A DNA stretch of 64,000 nt from Tubulanus polymorphus (lineage: Eukaryota; Nemertea; Palaeonemertea; Tubulaniformes; Tubulanidae): NCBI RefSeq assembly GCF_964204645.1, contig NC_134028.1, forward strand, positions 19,194,153-19,258,152, given 5' to 3'. The first letter of the stretch is position 1. Each line of letters starts with the position of its first letter. The notes under the pieces were generated by a model that was not told the origin of the DNA, did no database searches, and was given only the letters and a program-made list of their open reading frames with translations. Position numbers and translations under genes: made by a program. Below, piece after piece: positions 10,688 to 23,182 of this stretch.

Positions 10688-13600
10688 ATGACCGCTTCTA
10701 CTGTATTTGATCTTACCCTAACGACTTGGCCAAACAATATGGCGAACGGTGATAACATTTCGGCAGCGGGTAACGACATTTCCGCTAATGCCATCCTCCA
10801 GTCGAGTGCAAGGTTTCTAAACGTTATATCTGATGGCACCGGTAGCAAATTTCAACGTAAAAAAGCTCTTGAGGGGATCCGAAATGAAACGATCGATGCT
10901 TCAAACCCGATCGACGCTACGGTATTGCAAGCCGTTTTCTCCGAAATTTCTAGATCGCTTTTGTACTCATTTTCCGATCAAGCCGAAAAGAACCGAGAGC
11001 TGGCCATTCAATTAGAAACCGATTTTCTGATGAAGATTCCTGAACCGATTGAATTCCTACCAAGTATAATGCCTGTACTAGTGCAGCGGCTCGGACAACA
11101 AGATTTAGCCGAAGGGTCGGAAGAATTGCGTTTCCTGCTGATACAGTTGCTTTCCGTACTCATTAAACTCGGCGATCATCGAATTCACGTTTATCTCGAT
11201 GACTTTGTGCGGATTTTGATCCGAACAATCGTCGATCCGTATCCGGAGGTGAAGAAAGAAAGTTGTCGTTGTGCATCAAATTTATCGAAGAAATGTTCGA
11301 CACATTTTCACATGCAGTCTGAGGCATTGATTAAACCACTGTTACTGACTATGTCACACCAGCATTCCCGAGTCAGAACAGCTGCTGTTGAATGCCTAGG
11401 TGAGTGTTAAGTTTGCATGAGATGATGAAGGAAGTTCAGTGGATATGATGCCAATAGTATTCTTCGACTTCTTGTAACTACAGTCAACCCTCGGTATACT
11501 GCCTGTCTATTTAGCGCCACCCCCGCCACCACCAATACAGAGTAAAACACTCCCGATATACCGCCATACTCTCTATACCGCCAACATTAGTTCTGCACCG
11601 ATGTGGGCAGTATATGGGGGTTCACTGTATTCACGCTGTGGTTACCTGTACGTGACTGTACGGTGAATTCCACGGCACAGGTTAGCCATACGTGGGTAGG
11701 TTAGCGCAGTCATCCAGTGTATTACCCTACCCACTGAGCCACAGAACTCAACTACAGGGTTGATGAAAGTATAGGCCTATAGCCTCACCTAACCCTAACC
11801 CTATTCTTGCATGCATGCGCGTACGTAGTCATGTATGTGTAACCAATTCAAACTATTTTACCTATAGCATATTCTCATTGCCCACTCAGTGCTGGACCTA
11901 GAAATTTGAAGATGGCATCGAAGAGAAACTAAGATTTTTATATTCAAATTTGAACCCACCATCTACTGTGTGGTATTGTATCTGCATTTTTATGACTAAT
12001 GTCTATTTCAACTTGACTTGGGAGCACATCGGGTGGCCTAAAGTCTATTTATTTTTGATTGTACACGATCTTTTTGGGATATTTCGCTTGATTTTGGGTG
12101 TGCATACCTCAAATAGGTCTTAATCAAATCAGCAGAGTTGTGCAGCCCTGATAAGTTATCGTTTTTATATCCATATGCACCGAGTTGAAGGATTGGTGAA
12201 TATTCTCGAATCAAGCTTTAAATCGGCGAGAACGACCGCCATTTTGTTTTTGTTCTTTTATTTCTTTATGCAAATGAGTCATTGCACACATGTGCAATGA
12301 GGTGGGGATGCGTCAATTATATCATGGGGGATGAAGCAGCTTCTTGTCGCCAAGAGACCAATCAGCGACTCACAATATTAATTACCCTAGAAAGCTGTTT
12401 TAGTAAATAAACATGGCTTTGTCAAAGCTATCAAAACAATGCGGTTTGGAAATGATTTAGGCCTATGATAGCGCAACCATTGTGGTAGTGCCCGCGTAGT
12501 GAAACACGTGCGAGCAATGTGCTCTCCCCATAAGAAATAAACTTACCCAGATCACATGGTACACACTGCTCATTTGCATAAGAAGTAAACAAACTGGATC
12601 CAAATGGATCTGTCTTTCTTGCCGATTTAAAGCTAAATTTTTGAGAATATTCACCAATCCTTCCACTCGGTGCAAAATGGATATAAAACGATGATTTATC
12701 TGGACTGCAAAACTCTACTGATTCGATTAAGACCTATTCGAGGTATGTATGTAAAAAACTAAGCGAAATATCCCAAAAAGATTATGGACAATTAGAAATA
12801 AATAGACTTTTAGTTTTGTACATACCCGATAAAAGTCTTTTGGGACCAGAAAAGACTGGAAGTTGACCTAAAACATTGGTTTTTAATCCATCTTAAACTG
12901 AATTGAAGGATATCCTAAAAGTCTTCATTGATAGGAGTTGAAAAGAGAAAAGTGACTTGAATGATTTGAAAGTATAACAATATGTTTCCATGCCTACATA
13001 CCAAACTTCTGTTGGTAGACATGGAAACATATTGTTAAGCTTTCAAATAATGGCTCAGAGTCACTTTTCTCTCATGAAACCCTATCAGTGCAGATTTTTT
13101 GCTATCCTTCAATACAGTGAAGAATGGATTAATAATCAATGTTTTAGGTCAACTTCCAGTCCTTTCTGGCCCTTATAAGGACATCATTAAGGAATAGAAA
13201 TTTGTTCATCTCTGTTCAAGTATTGTCTGAAAAATATCCCACTTATTGTAGTTTTATTAAAAATGTTGTTGATTGTAGGTGATGTCATACAGAACGGTAA
13301 TGGTAAATCCGTTGATGATGTTGTGTCACATTTGGCTCAAAGATTATTTGATCAATCACCCGCTGTCCGGAAAGCTGTTACGCAAGTCGTTGGAGGATGG
13401 TTGTTAGATTTACGCGATCGTTACTCATTTCATCACAAATTGATTCCATTGTTACTATCGAGCATGAGCGATGATGTCATCGAAGTGCATGATATTACAA
13501 AGTCACTCTGGCATGACATTGGTCTGAAATATGAAGAAGAAAATGAAGATGACTTGAAAGATAAACAGGATTTTATGAAACCACCGCCAGCCCATTACCC

Positions 13601-16600
13601 TCCAACAGGTAAAATTTATGACTTATATATTCTATCGTTGTAATTATGAGGCATTCGACCAATAAATGCCTAAGACAGTGACTTACAAGCTCTCTTATAA
13701 GGTAAGTCCTCAAGATTTTTAGCCTCTTTGGGACTTTGGTCCAGCAGGCTTATTATGTTTGTTGTTCATCTATAGTACATTAGTCGGTTCATAGATGGAA
13801 TCCAGTTATTTTGGGAAGTTTTGAAAACACTTCAATCTTTTAGAACGATGACCACACTCAAACGTGGTGAACGGATAATAAGATAAAATCCCACTATTTA
13901 CAGATTAAAAGAATTTTAAAACAAGCATTTATTTATTAAATCTAAAATATTTAAAAGACACAACGTTTCGATCTCACCCTAGATATCATCGACACCTGAC
14001 GATGATCTCTAGGGTGAGATCGAAACGTCGTGTCTTTTAAATATTTTAGATTTAATAAATAAATTCTTGTTTTAAAATTCTTTTAATCTGTAAATAGTGG
14101 GATTTTATCTTACTTCAATCTTTTGTTCGAACTGGAGTTACACACCAAATCCAAAATATCTCTGCCTACAACTAGACTATGAAGTTATGGATATTACAGT
14201 GTATATTTAGGCCTACTCTTCATAGTTTAGTAAATTGATTGAGAAAAGAGTGATATTATTTATCATTGAAATGTAAAAGAGGGTTAAGCTTGGAAAATCC
14301 ACTTACGCGCTGCTAGTGTAGATAGAAACAACAGCAGATAGACTTGTTTACTAATTTTGTCTATAACAACATTAAATTGAAGGAAATGTAATTTATAGAG
14401 TGAAATGATATTTCAGAGATCTTATATTTTTTGTCTTTTTTTTTCAGTTGAGCGTCCAAATTTAGGCTGTCGTACACTGATGTTCCGACACGTATCAAAG
14501 ATTCTGCCAGCGTTAAGTCGTGATCTTGGTGATTGGGTTGTAAATACACGAATCAAAGCCTCGCAACTGATGTACCATCTGATACTGAATGCAGAGGAAT
14601 ACATTACACAACATTTGGAATTAGTATTGAATGCATTGTATAAGGCATGTTGTGATGAGGAAGTGGCTGTTAGAGCTAATGTAAGCAACAATCTTTCCAA
14701 AATTTACCAAATTAAGACTTAAATATGGATCCTATCAGAAAGATGGTTTCTTGAAATATCCTGACATTACTAATTATCATGGTGATAAATGGAGGATGTA
14801 ACTACTTGCTGTTATCTACAAGATATGTATAATGATTGATAGTAAATTAGGATTTCCTGATCATTAGACAGGAAATCATGTTGTAATTCCCTTGATTATC
14901 AGGGTCTTCTGCTTTTTTTGTAGAAAACCCACTTGTTATTCTGTTGAGAACTATTAACTGTAGTCTAGTACCTAGCCGTTGTTCATCAAACAACGTTTAG
15001 GGCCAAAGTGCATATATATAAGGTTAATTTTTGTCCCTCATTTTGAGGGACGAGGCTTTGAGCGTCTATTTCACCCCTTAAAATGCCATCAACTTACCTC
15101 AAACTGACTGTTCTGTAATCAGATGGAAGTTAACTATTGTTTGAGCATAAATTTGTAATCCTAAGAAGCTTTTGACGATCGTAGTAACTCAAAACTTGTG
15201 ACTAGTCTCCTCAAAAAATAGTTGAAGTGAAGCAACATTACAAATATGGCGGCTTTTCGCGTTGCATGATGGGAGGGTAAATTACGGATTTGGACTTTAA
15301 CTTGGACTGACACTGATGCCAATGCAGATGTTATTCTTGTTTCAAATTCTTAAGGTAAAATTCGCCAAAATTAATACATTTTATCAACAAAAAATCATAT
15401 TAAGAGTAATTTTAGAGAGACATATTGAATTTTTACATTTTATTAATTTTTTCCGTATTGGAAATCCCGATTGTGACAATCAATTCAATTCATATCAAAT
15501 CAATAAATTCTCTGGTTCCCGATTTAAATCATCAAAAATATTATTATAAAGCACGTTTTCAAAGTCAAAAAGGTAACTAATTAATTCATTTGAGTACAAA
15601 GGTTTGATTTGACACTGAAATCAGTTGTAACATTGCAAAAAACAGGAGTTAACCTCTATATGACAGTCTGGCGTCAGACATTGTAGAGAACTGTAACAAC
15701 GACTGGTATTAAGACTGTATTACCTGTTGATAACGATCATTTTCTTTCCCCCTTTTAGCCCAATTGCATTCACATTTCCTCCATCGCCAATCTGTTTATC
15801 TGTCCGGAAACAGTATCCAGTTACTTTGAGAAGTTTTGGAGACGCTTCGATCGTATTTGGCCAAAAACTGGCCTGGTCAGATTCAAGATGGCTGACTTGT
15901 TTGTCTAAGTCAGTACTTATTACACATTTTGAAGTTGACATGAGAAATTTTGAACATTATCGTGATCTTTTAAGTATGTTTGTATCCACATATGGTGCAC
16001 TAGCATGAGAAATTGGTCAATCGGACGCAAGATGGGCGTCCTGTGACTATTTTTGTGCCCAAAAAGGTCTTTTTGCCCTGCATTCCAAAACCTGTAGCTT
16101 TTGAATGGTTTGCCATTTTCCATTGAAATTCATGATTTATATACTTTTGAAAGGGATCTTAAACAAATCGGACAGATCTTTTGATCAATCAAGCGTGATG
16201 CAATCAGCAGCCATCTTCGTGTCATCAGTCCTCATTTGTAGGAAGAAAAAATTTTTTTGAGAAAAATATCGATAGGTTTCGTTTTATAGTCTTGATATTT
16301 GATATATGTTATCGCTGTCATAAGATTTATCTCATAAGATTATTGTAGAATTGGGGTGGCCCAGTTACTTGTTTGCCACCAGGGGCAGTTGAATATTGAA
16401 ATATGTACAATTTGCCTATTTATGTTGGTACTTATGGATATTTTATAACCACAATCAATTGCAAAATTGTAGCTCATGACATTCTATGATTGTTTTGAGT
16501 CTCTCGGTCATCAGAATGATATTGTAGATAGTCCCCAGGGGGCGTTAAATAACTGGATAACTTATTAGTATTTTCATATTGTATTGTTACCCAAGTATAT

Positions 16601-19600
16601 TTTATAACCACTATCAATTGCAGAATTGTCACTTGTGACATGTTCTATGAATGGGATGAGTATCAAGGTCATTGCTTTCTTAATATATTCACCAGGGGGT
16701 GTTGAATAGCCAAATAACTTAGTATTTTGTTATGGTATTGGTCCTTGGGCATATTTTGTAACCACACTCAATTGCTAAATTGTAGCTTGTGACATTTTCT
16801 ATGATTGCGGTCCGTTTCAAGGTCATTTCAATCTTAAATATGTTTGCCAGGGGCATTGAATATTGAAATTTTCTGATTATTGAGCATTTCAAACCACTTC
16901 CCCAAGTAGGCGTGGTGTCCCTTGACCCCTAGTGTCTTTGTGATAATACTTACCGTAATAGTAGCCTCATGCCCAAAGAACCTATGAGAATGATGTTTTG
17001 CTTAATGCTATCATACGATAGGCCTATGGCTCAAGGATAAAAATTTTTGCCTCATCATTTAAATCCAGGTCCAATGATGCATTATTTTTGAATTGAAGTT
17101 TTCCTGTTTTTATGTTTTGGTAGGTTTGTAAAGTGACAGAGTTACTAGGATATTTCGTGGAACCATCTGTTTGGGTTAAGGTTGTTTTACCAGCCATTCA
17201 GTCAAGCCAGTCTTACAATCATTTAATGGTTTTGACAGGAATAACTAGTGGATCTTCCAGCGATCAACTGATGCCATATTTTCGACTCATTGCTAAAACT
17301 ATTTCGTCACCGGATGTCTGTCACACCAGTTTGGTAAGTTTCAAAGTTCTCAGTAGGCCTCATAACATTGAGCGATGATACAGTTTACCTTGTTGGAGAA
17401 ATTTTTCCTAGAGAAATCCTGGAGTTGAAAAAGGAAGAAAAAGTTTTTCAATGTATCACCCAAATATTCAGTCTGCCTCTCATATGTTTAACTTAACAGT
17501 TTAGACTAAGAGTCATTTTACCCTTGGTTATTGATAATGTTGTAATTAAGAGAAAGTAATTATCAAACTAAGGAAACTTGAAAATATTTATTTTCTATTG
17601 CAAGATGCACAATTTTTATACTGGCGCATTATTTTCAATGAGCCTTATTTCCAACACGGACACAATTTTTGTGTCAATTCACTGGTGAATTAGACAGTGT
17701 CGTTATTGATTGGATCTTTGGTCCAGTTCATCAAGTATCAAACTCACCAGAAGCCATTTTGTGTTTTCCATAATCCTGGCTAAAACTCTACACAAGTTGA
17801 CATAAGCTCAGAGCATATTATACACTTAAGCGTCATGTCAGGCATACGTCATCTGCAGCAACATTCTTCTCACATTTTTGTTTTGGTTTCCAGAATTCTG
17901 TACATAGCCAGTTATTATCGTGTGTTGATGGTTTGATGTCAGTTTTTAAAGACTCGAGCACTGAGCAGAGTTATCCACTATTCTGTGTTTTAATAGCAGT
18001 TTCTGCTTTGTGTCTTGAACAAGATATATTCATTGAGGTAAGTATTGACAATTTTAGTGAATTTTAGATCAGCTGAGGATGTTCTTAAGCCTAGCGTACA
18101 TCGACACTGCGATTAAAGTCAACTAGTTGCTGGGCAGTTTTCAGAGCATGAGATGAGAGGAACTGGCTGGATACAATCAGTTGCTCGAATTTGTCAATTT
18201 GCGCTAGCTTACGACTGGTTAGCGTCCATCTACCTCCAGGTCCACTACTTTTGAGCAACTAGTTGTGCTCAGTTACTGTCATATCCCTCGATGTGAGCCC
18301 CCAATAATCAATAACACATGGCGCAACTGACTAAAACAAAGCAATTTGTCACGTGACTTGAGATACCCTCAAGAACATTTGCTAGATAACACATTTCAGT
18401 TATGGACCTAGCAACTGGCATGAGCCACGCAGTTGTACGCTAAGCTTTAAACTCCTCAAAACAGCAGATGGTCTTAATGATGGTGTACAGTAGAACTCGC
18501 TTAGTTGCGACTTTTCAATCCGGATTTTCACTTAATTCGGATGATATATTTGGTTCATTTAAGCTGGAACTATCTAAATCATAATTCAGATTTTATCTAA
18601 TTCAAATAAATCTTGGCAGTTCCTGGTCATCCGAATTAAGTGAGTTCTACTATATCTAGGAAATTGAGGCGAGAAAAAATAGGCACTTATTTAGGGGTAG
18701 GCTTCCCACCTTTTATTACTAGTTTTATATTGTGAATAAGAGTGGACTTAGAGAAACCTGGTCTCATTTGAATACCGGTGTTTTTCTTCCTACAGTGCCA
18801 GAGAGTTCTCAAAAGCCTCGCAGATCTTCACCAGTTCGACAGTTTGCAAATGCTCTACACTTTACATATGAAAGAATTGATAACCGAATATCAACAGAGT
18901 CACAATAATTGGACAAGTCTTTCTTTAGAACGAGCTATATTCGATAAAGTTCTATTAGATTCAGGTAAATTCTATTGTATTTCTGATGATTGGCTTCATG
19001 ATGCACCGCTTATACTTACAGAACAGTTTCCATTTATAACATATGAAGAAAATTCCATCTACTACCTGACATCTTTTACCTCTTTGTTTTATTTCTAGGA
19101 CCAGTTGTTGGTGATTTTCTTGATGACATAATGCCGATATTTGTAGCTTGTCTTCACAACAAGAAAGATCCGGAAATAAGACTAAAATTTTTCACCCTTC
19201 TCTCAAAACTAGTGAATAATTCAACGAATAGCATCGATTCAAAAGACAAGTAAGATTGAGGTTGCATTGGTTTATTGTGTATGTTGGGAGGGGAGGGGAC
19301 GTTTCTGGTAAATTGCATACATTGACAGTCATTCGGAGGGGGTCAATTATGTGAACTTTGTATTAGTTGAATAATGATAAACCGAAAGTTAAAATTTAAT
19401 TTGAGTTTATTTTAAGTTTAAATTGGATTTCGGGGGCGGATGCAGGGTGTTGCATCCACGACACATGCGACCCCTTAAATTTGTCTGTGCCCTTAGGCCT
19501 ATCTGAAATATTGACTGCCAGGGGTCCAACAAAAAGTAAAGCCCAAGAGCTTTTGCTCAAGGGGTCCAAATTGAGCCAATGATCTGCATCATTTTCACCT

Positions 19601-21327
19601 AATAGTGTTCTTCTTTTCATTATAGATTTAGTTTGTATGCTGGTATTGTAGTAGAACAGATGGTAATGCCCAATTGTATTTGGAAAGCCGGTAAAACTGC
19701 TGGCGCCATACGTACTATAGCTGTAGCGTGTCTGTGGACTTTGTTCAAAAGCCGAGTTCTCAGTAAAGAGACTGTAAGTTTTATCAAATTATCACATTGT
19801 TTTACACTCCTACATGTGATGAAATTCACTTTGAGCTTGAAGCCGATCTATGTCAATTCAAATTAAATTTGGGTTTAGTGCCTGTTCGAACCTTATGATT
19901 TCGAAGGTAACTTTGAGGGTCAGATCGCGATATATTATGTTAACATAGTTGTACCAGTCATCATATATTAGGTTTGAATCCCGACAATCGACAAATTATT
20001 TCATTTCAATAATTCCCTTTAATCTGTATATCAAGCCTAGATGTTTTGAGATAGAAAACCTGTAAATGCTGCTTTGCAGCTATATTAATAGCTATTATTA
20101 TATCTAATAATCCTTATTATCATTGTCACACTGAATTACCGGTAGTTATATGCATTAATTGAGGGTTGAATTTTTGGGTTGAATGTGAGAAATGGTCTCC
20201 CCATATCAGTGCTGTAGAAAGGAAAATTTCTTTGCTACAATATTATGCTATAATCATAAGTTTACTAGTTTTCAATTTTCAATTCACTTTGATAATCATT
20301 TTTAAGATATTCAATTTTTTTTGTTTTAGATTGAACCTATGGTAAATCAACTTTTGACTCAACTTATTTCACTGTTAGATGATACCAACCACACTACGAG
20401 ATTGACTGCCAGTCATACATTGACACGTCTATTTTCAACAATGGCTGGTTCTTTAGATATGGACATTGTGCACAACATGTACCCGGAATTATTGAAACGT
20501 TTAGACGACAGTAAAGATGACATACGTCTGGCCATATGTGATACATTTAATGCATATTTTGGTTGTTTCCAAAATAATTATGATGTCGGGCTTTACAAGG
20601 CTCATATTGAAGCCATATACAGAGGTTTGCTAGTTCATATGGATGACCCGGAACCCAAAATTCAACAGGCTGTATTTGGTAAGAATCCAGAAATAGGATA
20701 TTTAATGTCTATTTCAACTTAGCTTGAGAGGACATCGGGTGGCCTAGCTCAGCTGAACTAAAACATTGATTAATCCATTTCACACACAGAAGGATTGCCA
20801 AAAAGTGTTCTTTGAATGCGGTTAAAAAGAGATACATGACTCCATCAATAAAAACGGCTTAAAAATCAATGTTTTAGTTCAGCTGCCCATCCATTCTGCT
20901 CCTTTTAAGACCTTTATTAGGCATGTACTACTAAAACTGACTGAGCTATAGGCCACCCAACATCCTCTCAAGCAAAGTTGAAATATATATTGGGATTTAA
21001 TCCAATAGTTTTTGGAAGGAAGCACATTCTTACAGTGCGGTGGTTATATATTATAATTCAGTCTTGAAAATTTTTAAGAAAATTTTAGGCTGTTAGAACT
21101 TGAATTCCATGATAACCTGGTATCCACTCCCACTGAATTTATTCTGATTCATTGTTTTGTTATTTCTTGTAGATGTTTTGAAAATTGCTGCTAGTATTCA
21201 TCCACCTTTGCTGAAAATTGAAACAGAGAATGTTAAGTACAAGCATCGTACATCGAAATTTTGTGATGAATTAATCATCCACATAGAGAAACTACGATTA
21301 GAATACGTTAACTCGAATAACAGTTGA
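10688..21327 (+). CDS. DNAAF5: Dynein axonemal assembly factor 5 (HEAT-repeat protein), complete
   Basis: A cytoplasmic HEAT-repeat factor needed to pre-assemble axonemal dynein arms before import into motile cilia (known for DNAAF5/HEATR2). Ten exons: 10688-11399, 13279-13608, 14448-14680, 17124-17333, 17894-18037, 18796-18964, 19099-19249, 19626-19773, 20330-20678, 21173-21327. All junctions are GT-AG and in phase; the total is 866 aa (human about 855). Blocks matching the human protein as I remember it: [82 protein letters not shown] and [13 protein letters not shown] helices run the full length. The first in-frame ATG is 10688; a second at 10739 (MANGDN) would give 849 aa and is as plausible. 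Stop TGA at 21325-21327. Possible poly(A) signals are ATTAAA at 21895 and AATAAA at 22441. The introns are full of MITEs and a pearl-like repeat. No damage was seen. Confidence 0.93.
11482..11628. mobile_element. Pogo-like MITE, 147 bp
   Basis: Left CAGTCAACCCTCGGTATAC, right complement of CAGTGAACCCCCATATACTG, flanked by TA on both sides. The TA target and CAGT-type ends are those of Tc1/mariner-pogo MITEs. It lies in DNAAF5 intron 1. Confidence 0.65.
11999..13200. mobile_element. Composite foldback element, about 1.2 kb
   Basis: The left end (TGTCTATTTCAACTTGACTT, then CATCGGGTGGCC) equals the end of the shorter element at 20703-20993. Inside are two foldbacks: arms at about 12039-12235 and 12600-12812 (sharing 'cgagttgaaggattggtgaa' in opposite senses), and arms at about 12842-12996 and 13018-13170 centred on a short loop near 13005 (sharing 'acatggaaacatattgtta'). 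A related fragment is at 25383-25580. No open frame of note. The right boundary is approximate. Confidence 0.6.
13718..14210 (+). mobile_element. Dispersed intronic-repeat copy interrupted by a foldback element
   Basis: The 5' block 'ttagcctctttgggact' and the body 'ccagttattttgggaagttttgaaaacacttcaatc' belong to the pearl-like family. The copy is split by the foldback at 13842-14111 and resumes at 14112. It lies in DNAAF5 intron 2. The right boundary is approximate. Confidence 0.55.
13842..14111. mobile_element. Foldback element with 13-bp target duplication
   Basis: Two arms of about 100 bp in near-perfect inverted orientation (left from about 13879, right to about 14111), meeting at a short loop near 13990. 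The 13-mer ACTTCAATCTTTT flanks it on both sides (13829-13841 and 14112-14124), a target duplication far longer than most cut-and-paste elements make. The centre reads CTGACGA (13996), a 6-bp stem, then GAAAC (14022), which recalls the hammerhead-ribozyme core of Penelope-like elements (see findings). Confidence 0.7.
14962..15716. mobile_element. MITE family 'AGTCTAGTACC', 755-bp copy
   Basis: Left end AGTCTAGTACCTAGCCGTTG; right end is the imperfect complement (ACGACTGGTATTAAGACT). Shorter relatives are at 30327-30670 and 29759-29813. It contains a stem-loop around 'ccctcattttgaggga'. It lies in DNAAF5 intron 3. No coding capacity was seen. Confidence 0.65.
15757..16931 (+). mobile_element. 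Near full-length pearl/BIV160-like repeat with three tandem units
   Basis: Runs from a 5' end 'ttttagcccaattgc' to the 3' end 'cttccccaagtaggcgtgg ... gacccctag'. In its 3' half a unit of about 155 bp is repeated three times (starts near 16424, 16583 and 16737); each contains 'taaccacaatcaattgcaaaattgt', 'ctatgattg' and 'aaggtcatt'. One large tandem-bearing body with inverted subterminal blocks (AGCCCACTTGGGA and TCCCAAGTGGGCT in better-kept copies) and a CTAG end resembles Helentron-associated pearl elements. It lies in DNAAF5 intron 3. Confidence 0.55.
18085..18450. mobile_element. MITE, 366 bp, TTAAGC ends
   Basis: Left TTAAGCCTAGCGTACATCGA, right complement of TTAAAGCTTAGCGTACAACT, imperfect. 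Internal 'caactagttgctgggc' blocks are partly repeated in reverse. It lies in DNAAF5 intron 5. Confidence 0.55.
18488..18653. mobile_element. Pogo-like MITE, 166 bp
   Basis: Ends CAGTAGAACTCGCTTAGTTG and the complement of TAGTAGAACTCACTTAATTC, next to TA. It lies 143 bp before exon 6 of DNAAF5. Confidence 0.65.
20703..20993. mobile_element. Short foldback element, 291 bp
   Basis: Inverted arms of about 45 bp (TATTTCAACTTAGCTTGAGA, then CGGGTGGCCTA, and its complement at 20945-20990). A deletion relative of the 1.2-kb element at 11999. It starts only about 25 bp after the 3' end of DNAAF5 exon 9, just past the splice donor. Confidence 0.65.
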
Positions 21328-22826
21328 TTTATTGGGGTTAATTTCTGAGCTATAATTACTGCCAGATCAATTATGTATTTGATGAATTTTGCCATGAGAA
21401 ATGAATAGTTCGGTGATTCTTCGCGAGTAGCTGCTTTCCTAAGCAAACTCTGGATAGATGATTTATCTATCATTTTCTTCAAAAAGAATTGATAAATGAA
21501 CTGGTCAGGACCTAAACCATCTATGTTCAGCAGTGACTAAGACATGCCAAGATGGCCACTATGACGTCACCGAAAAATCACCTCCATCACGTCAAGAATT
21601 GGTTGAAAAAATCAAAGTCACTTAAAAACGTGAAAGAGAAACCAATTTTGAATTGGTCAATGCAGTTCGAGGTAATTTCTAGGCTTTTTTGAATTTTGAT
21701 GTTGCATTTAACCACACATAGTTCGGGTAAAAGAATTGGATACAAAAACATTAGATATGAATGTTTCTTTATGAGGATATATACAAATAATAAGTTACGA
21801 TAGATATTTCTGTTCGGTAAAAACAGTATTTACCGTATTTGCATTTTAAAGAGATGTACTATTTGCTAAAACTACTTATTATTTATTATAAAGTATTAAA
21901 TTGTTAGTTTTAGCTTATGATGGAGATGAATTTTTGTGACGGAGATGAATGAGCACCAAAAAAACTGTGATGGAGATGATTTGTTTTAGATACCGTGAGG
22001 ATAGAAAATGATTACGGCATTCTAAGAATATTTTACTAGTAGGGGACTACCCCGTACTTAAGATGAATTGTGTAGACAGAGCCTATCACAAGATTAGATT
22101 TATGAATATTTCAAACATATATATTAATAGTTCATCTTTGCGACGAAACCTGAATGCAAAAATCGGGGATATGACAATGTCTGGTGCTGGTATAGTAATT
22201 CAGAGTAAATTTCTACAGATTAGAATTCATCGTTACATGTCGGAAATTTCTCAAAATTCTATTCAAACAATTAGCCTATTGCTGAAATAATTATGGTCAC
22301 AATTTGTGAAAGAAATTGGCTGTTTTTCAGAATTTTTGATTAATCTCTGTCCAGGACATGAAAAGCTGCTACTCGTGTTGAATGACCTATAGTTATCCAG
22401 AAACTTGTGAAAATGGCCATTGTATGTATTTGATAGAGCAAATAAATTTTTATTTATTACTTTTTATTACATTCGAAAAGTTGAGTTTCGTTGAATAATT
22501 GGATTTGCTTAAAAACTGACAAGGTCATGTGGGTCCAGTTCAGGAAAAAGATTAACTCCTTAAATCAATTTACGATAAATGGATGAGTAAATTAATTTGA
22601 GTTGATTTTTGTGAGACTGTGTCTGTAGTAAAATTTCAAGACATTTTAGGACTATCTGTTTTGTTCTCACCAACCTCGTGTGGTGGCTTCCAGTTTCACA
22701 AGAATGTAGGCTACAAGTTAACGCCTAATCGAATTATTGAAAAAATAATGAATCGTTTGAGGAATTAAGAAAAAAATTAATGCATTGTTGCATTGTGTGC
22801 TGGTGGCCAGGTAGCGTTATTTACAC

Positions 22827-22840
22827 GTAACCATGACAAC
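22827..22840 (+). promoter_or_regulatory. RFX X-box, full consensus
   Basis: GTAACCATGACAAC fits the X-box consensus GTHNYY-AT-RRNAAC at every position. RFX factors bind this site in promoters of ciliary genes. It lies 343 bp before the ATG of the VWA3-family gene on the same strand, within the usual range. Confidence 0.6.
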
Positions 22841-23101
22841 GGACTAGGCGTGTCATCTAGCGTTCAAACGCTGCACTACATCTGTAATATTTTTCCTAGG
22901 TGGGTTTGAGCCATCAAACGATTAAAGATAGGTTTTCAAAAGAAGTTGCTTCACGAACGTGTGTTCCATTACAAATGAAATCGTTGGTCTCAAGTATCAT
23001 TGAATAAAAAAGAATGTTCTAGACGATAGATTTGAATTTGAATTCGATAGTTTTGTCAATATATTGAATTGCATTGATGTTAAGAAAGATGGCGACAGAT
23101 T

Positions 23102-23116
23102 GTTGTTGATGGCAAC
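23102..23116 (+). promoter_or_regulatory. Second, weaker X-box-like site
   Basis: GTTGTT-GAT-GGCAAC: two half-sites with a 3-base spacer, the right half good and the left half loose. It lies 67 bp before the ATG at 23183. Confidence 0.35.
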
Positions 23117-23182
23117 AAACATTGGAACGAAATAAGAAACTAATAGGCATTATTAAAGTATTAAAGGCAGAATTTGACAGAA

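Larger units (their letters stand above)
21328..23182. other. Spacer between DNAAF5 and the VWA3-family gene
   Basis: Holds the 3' UTR of DNAAF5 (candidate poly(A) signals at 21895 and 22441) and the promoter region of the next gene with two X-box-like sites. No other exon was seen. Confidence 0.6.
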
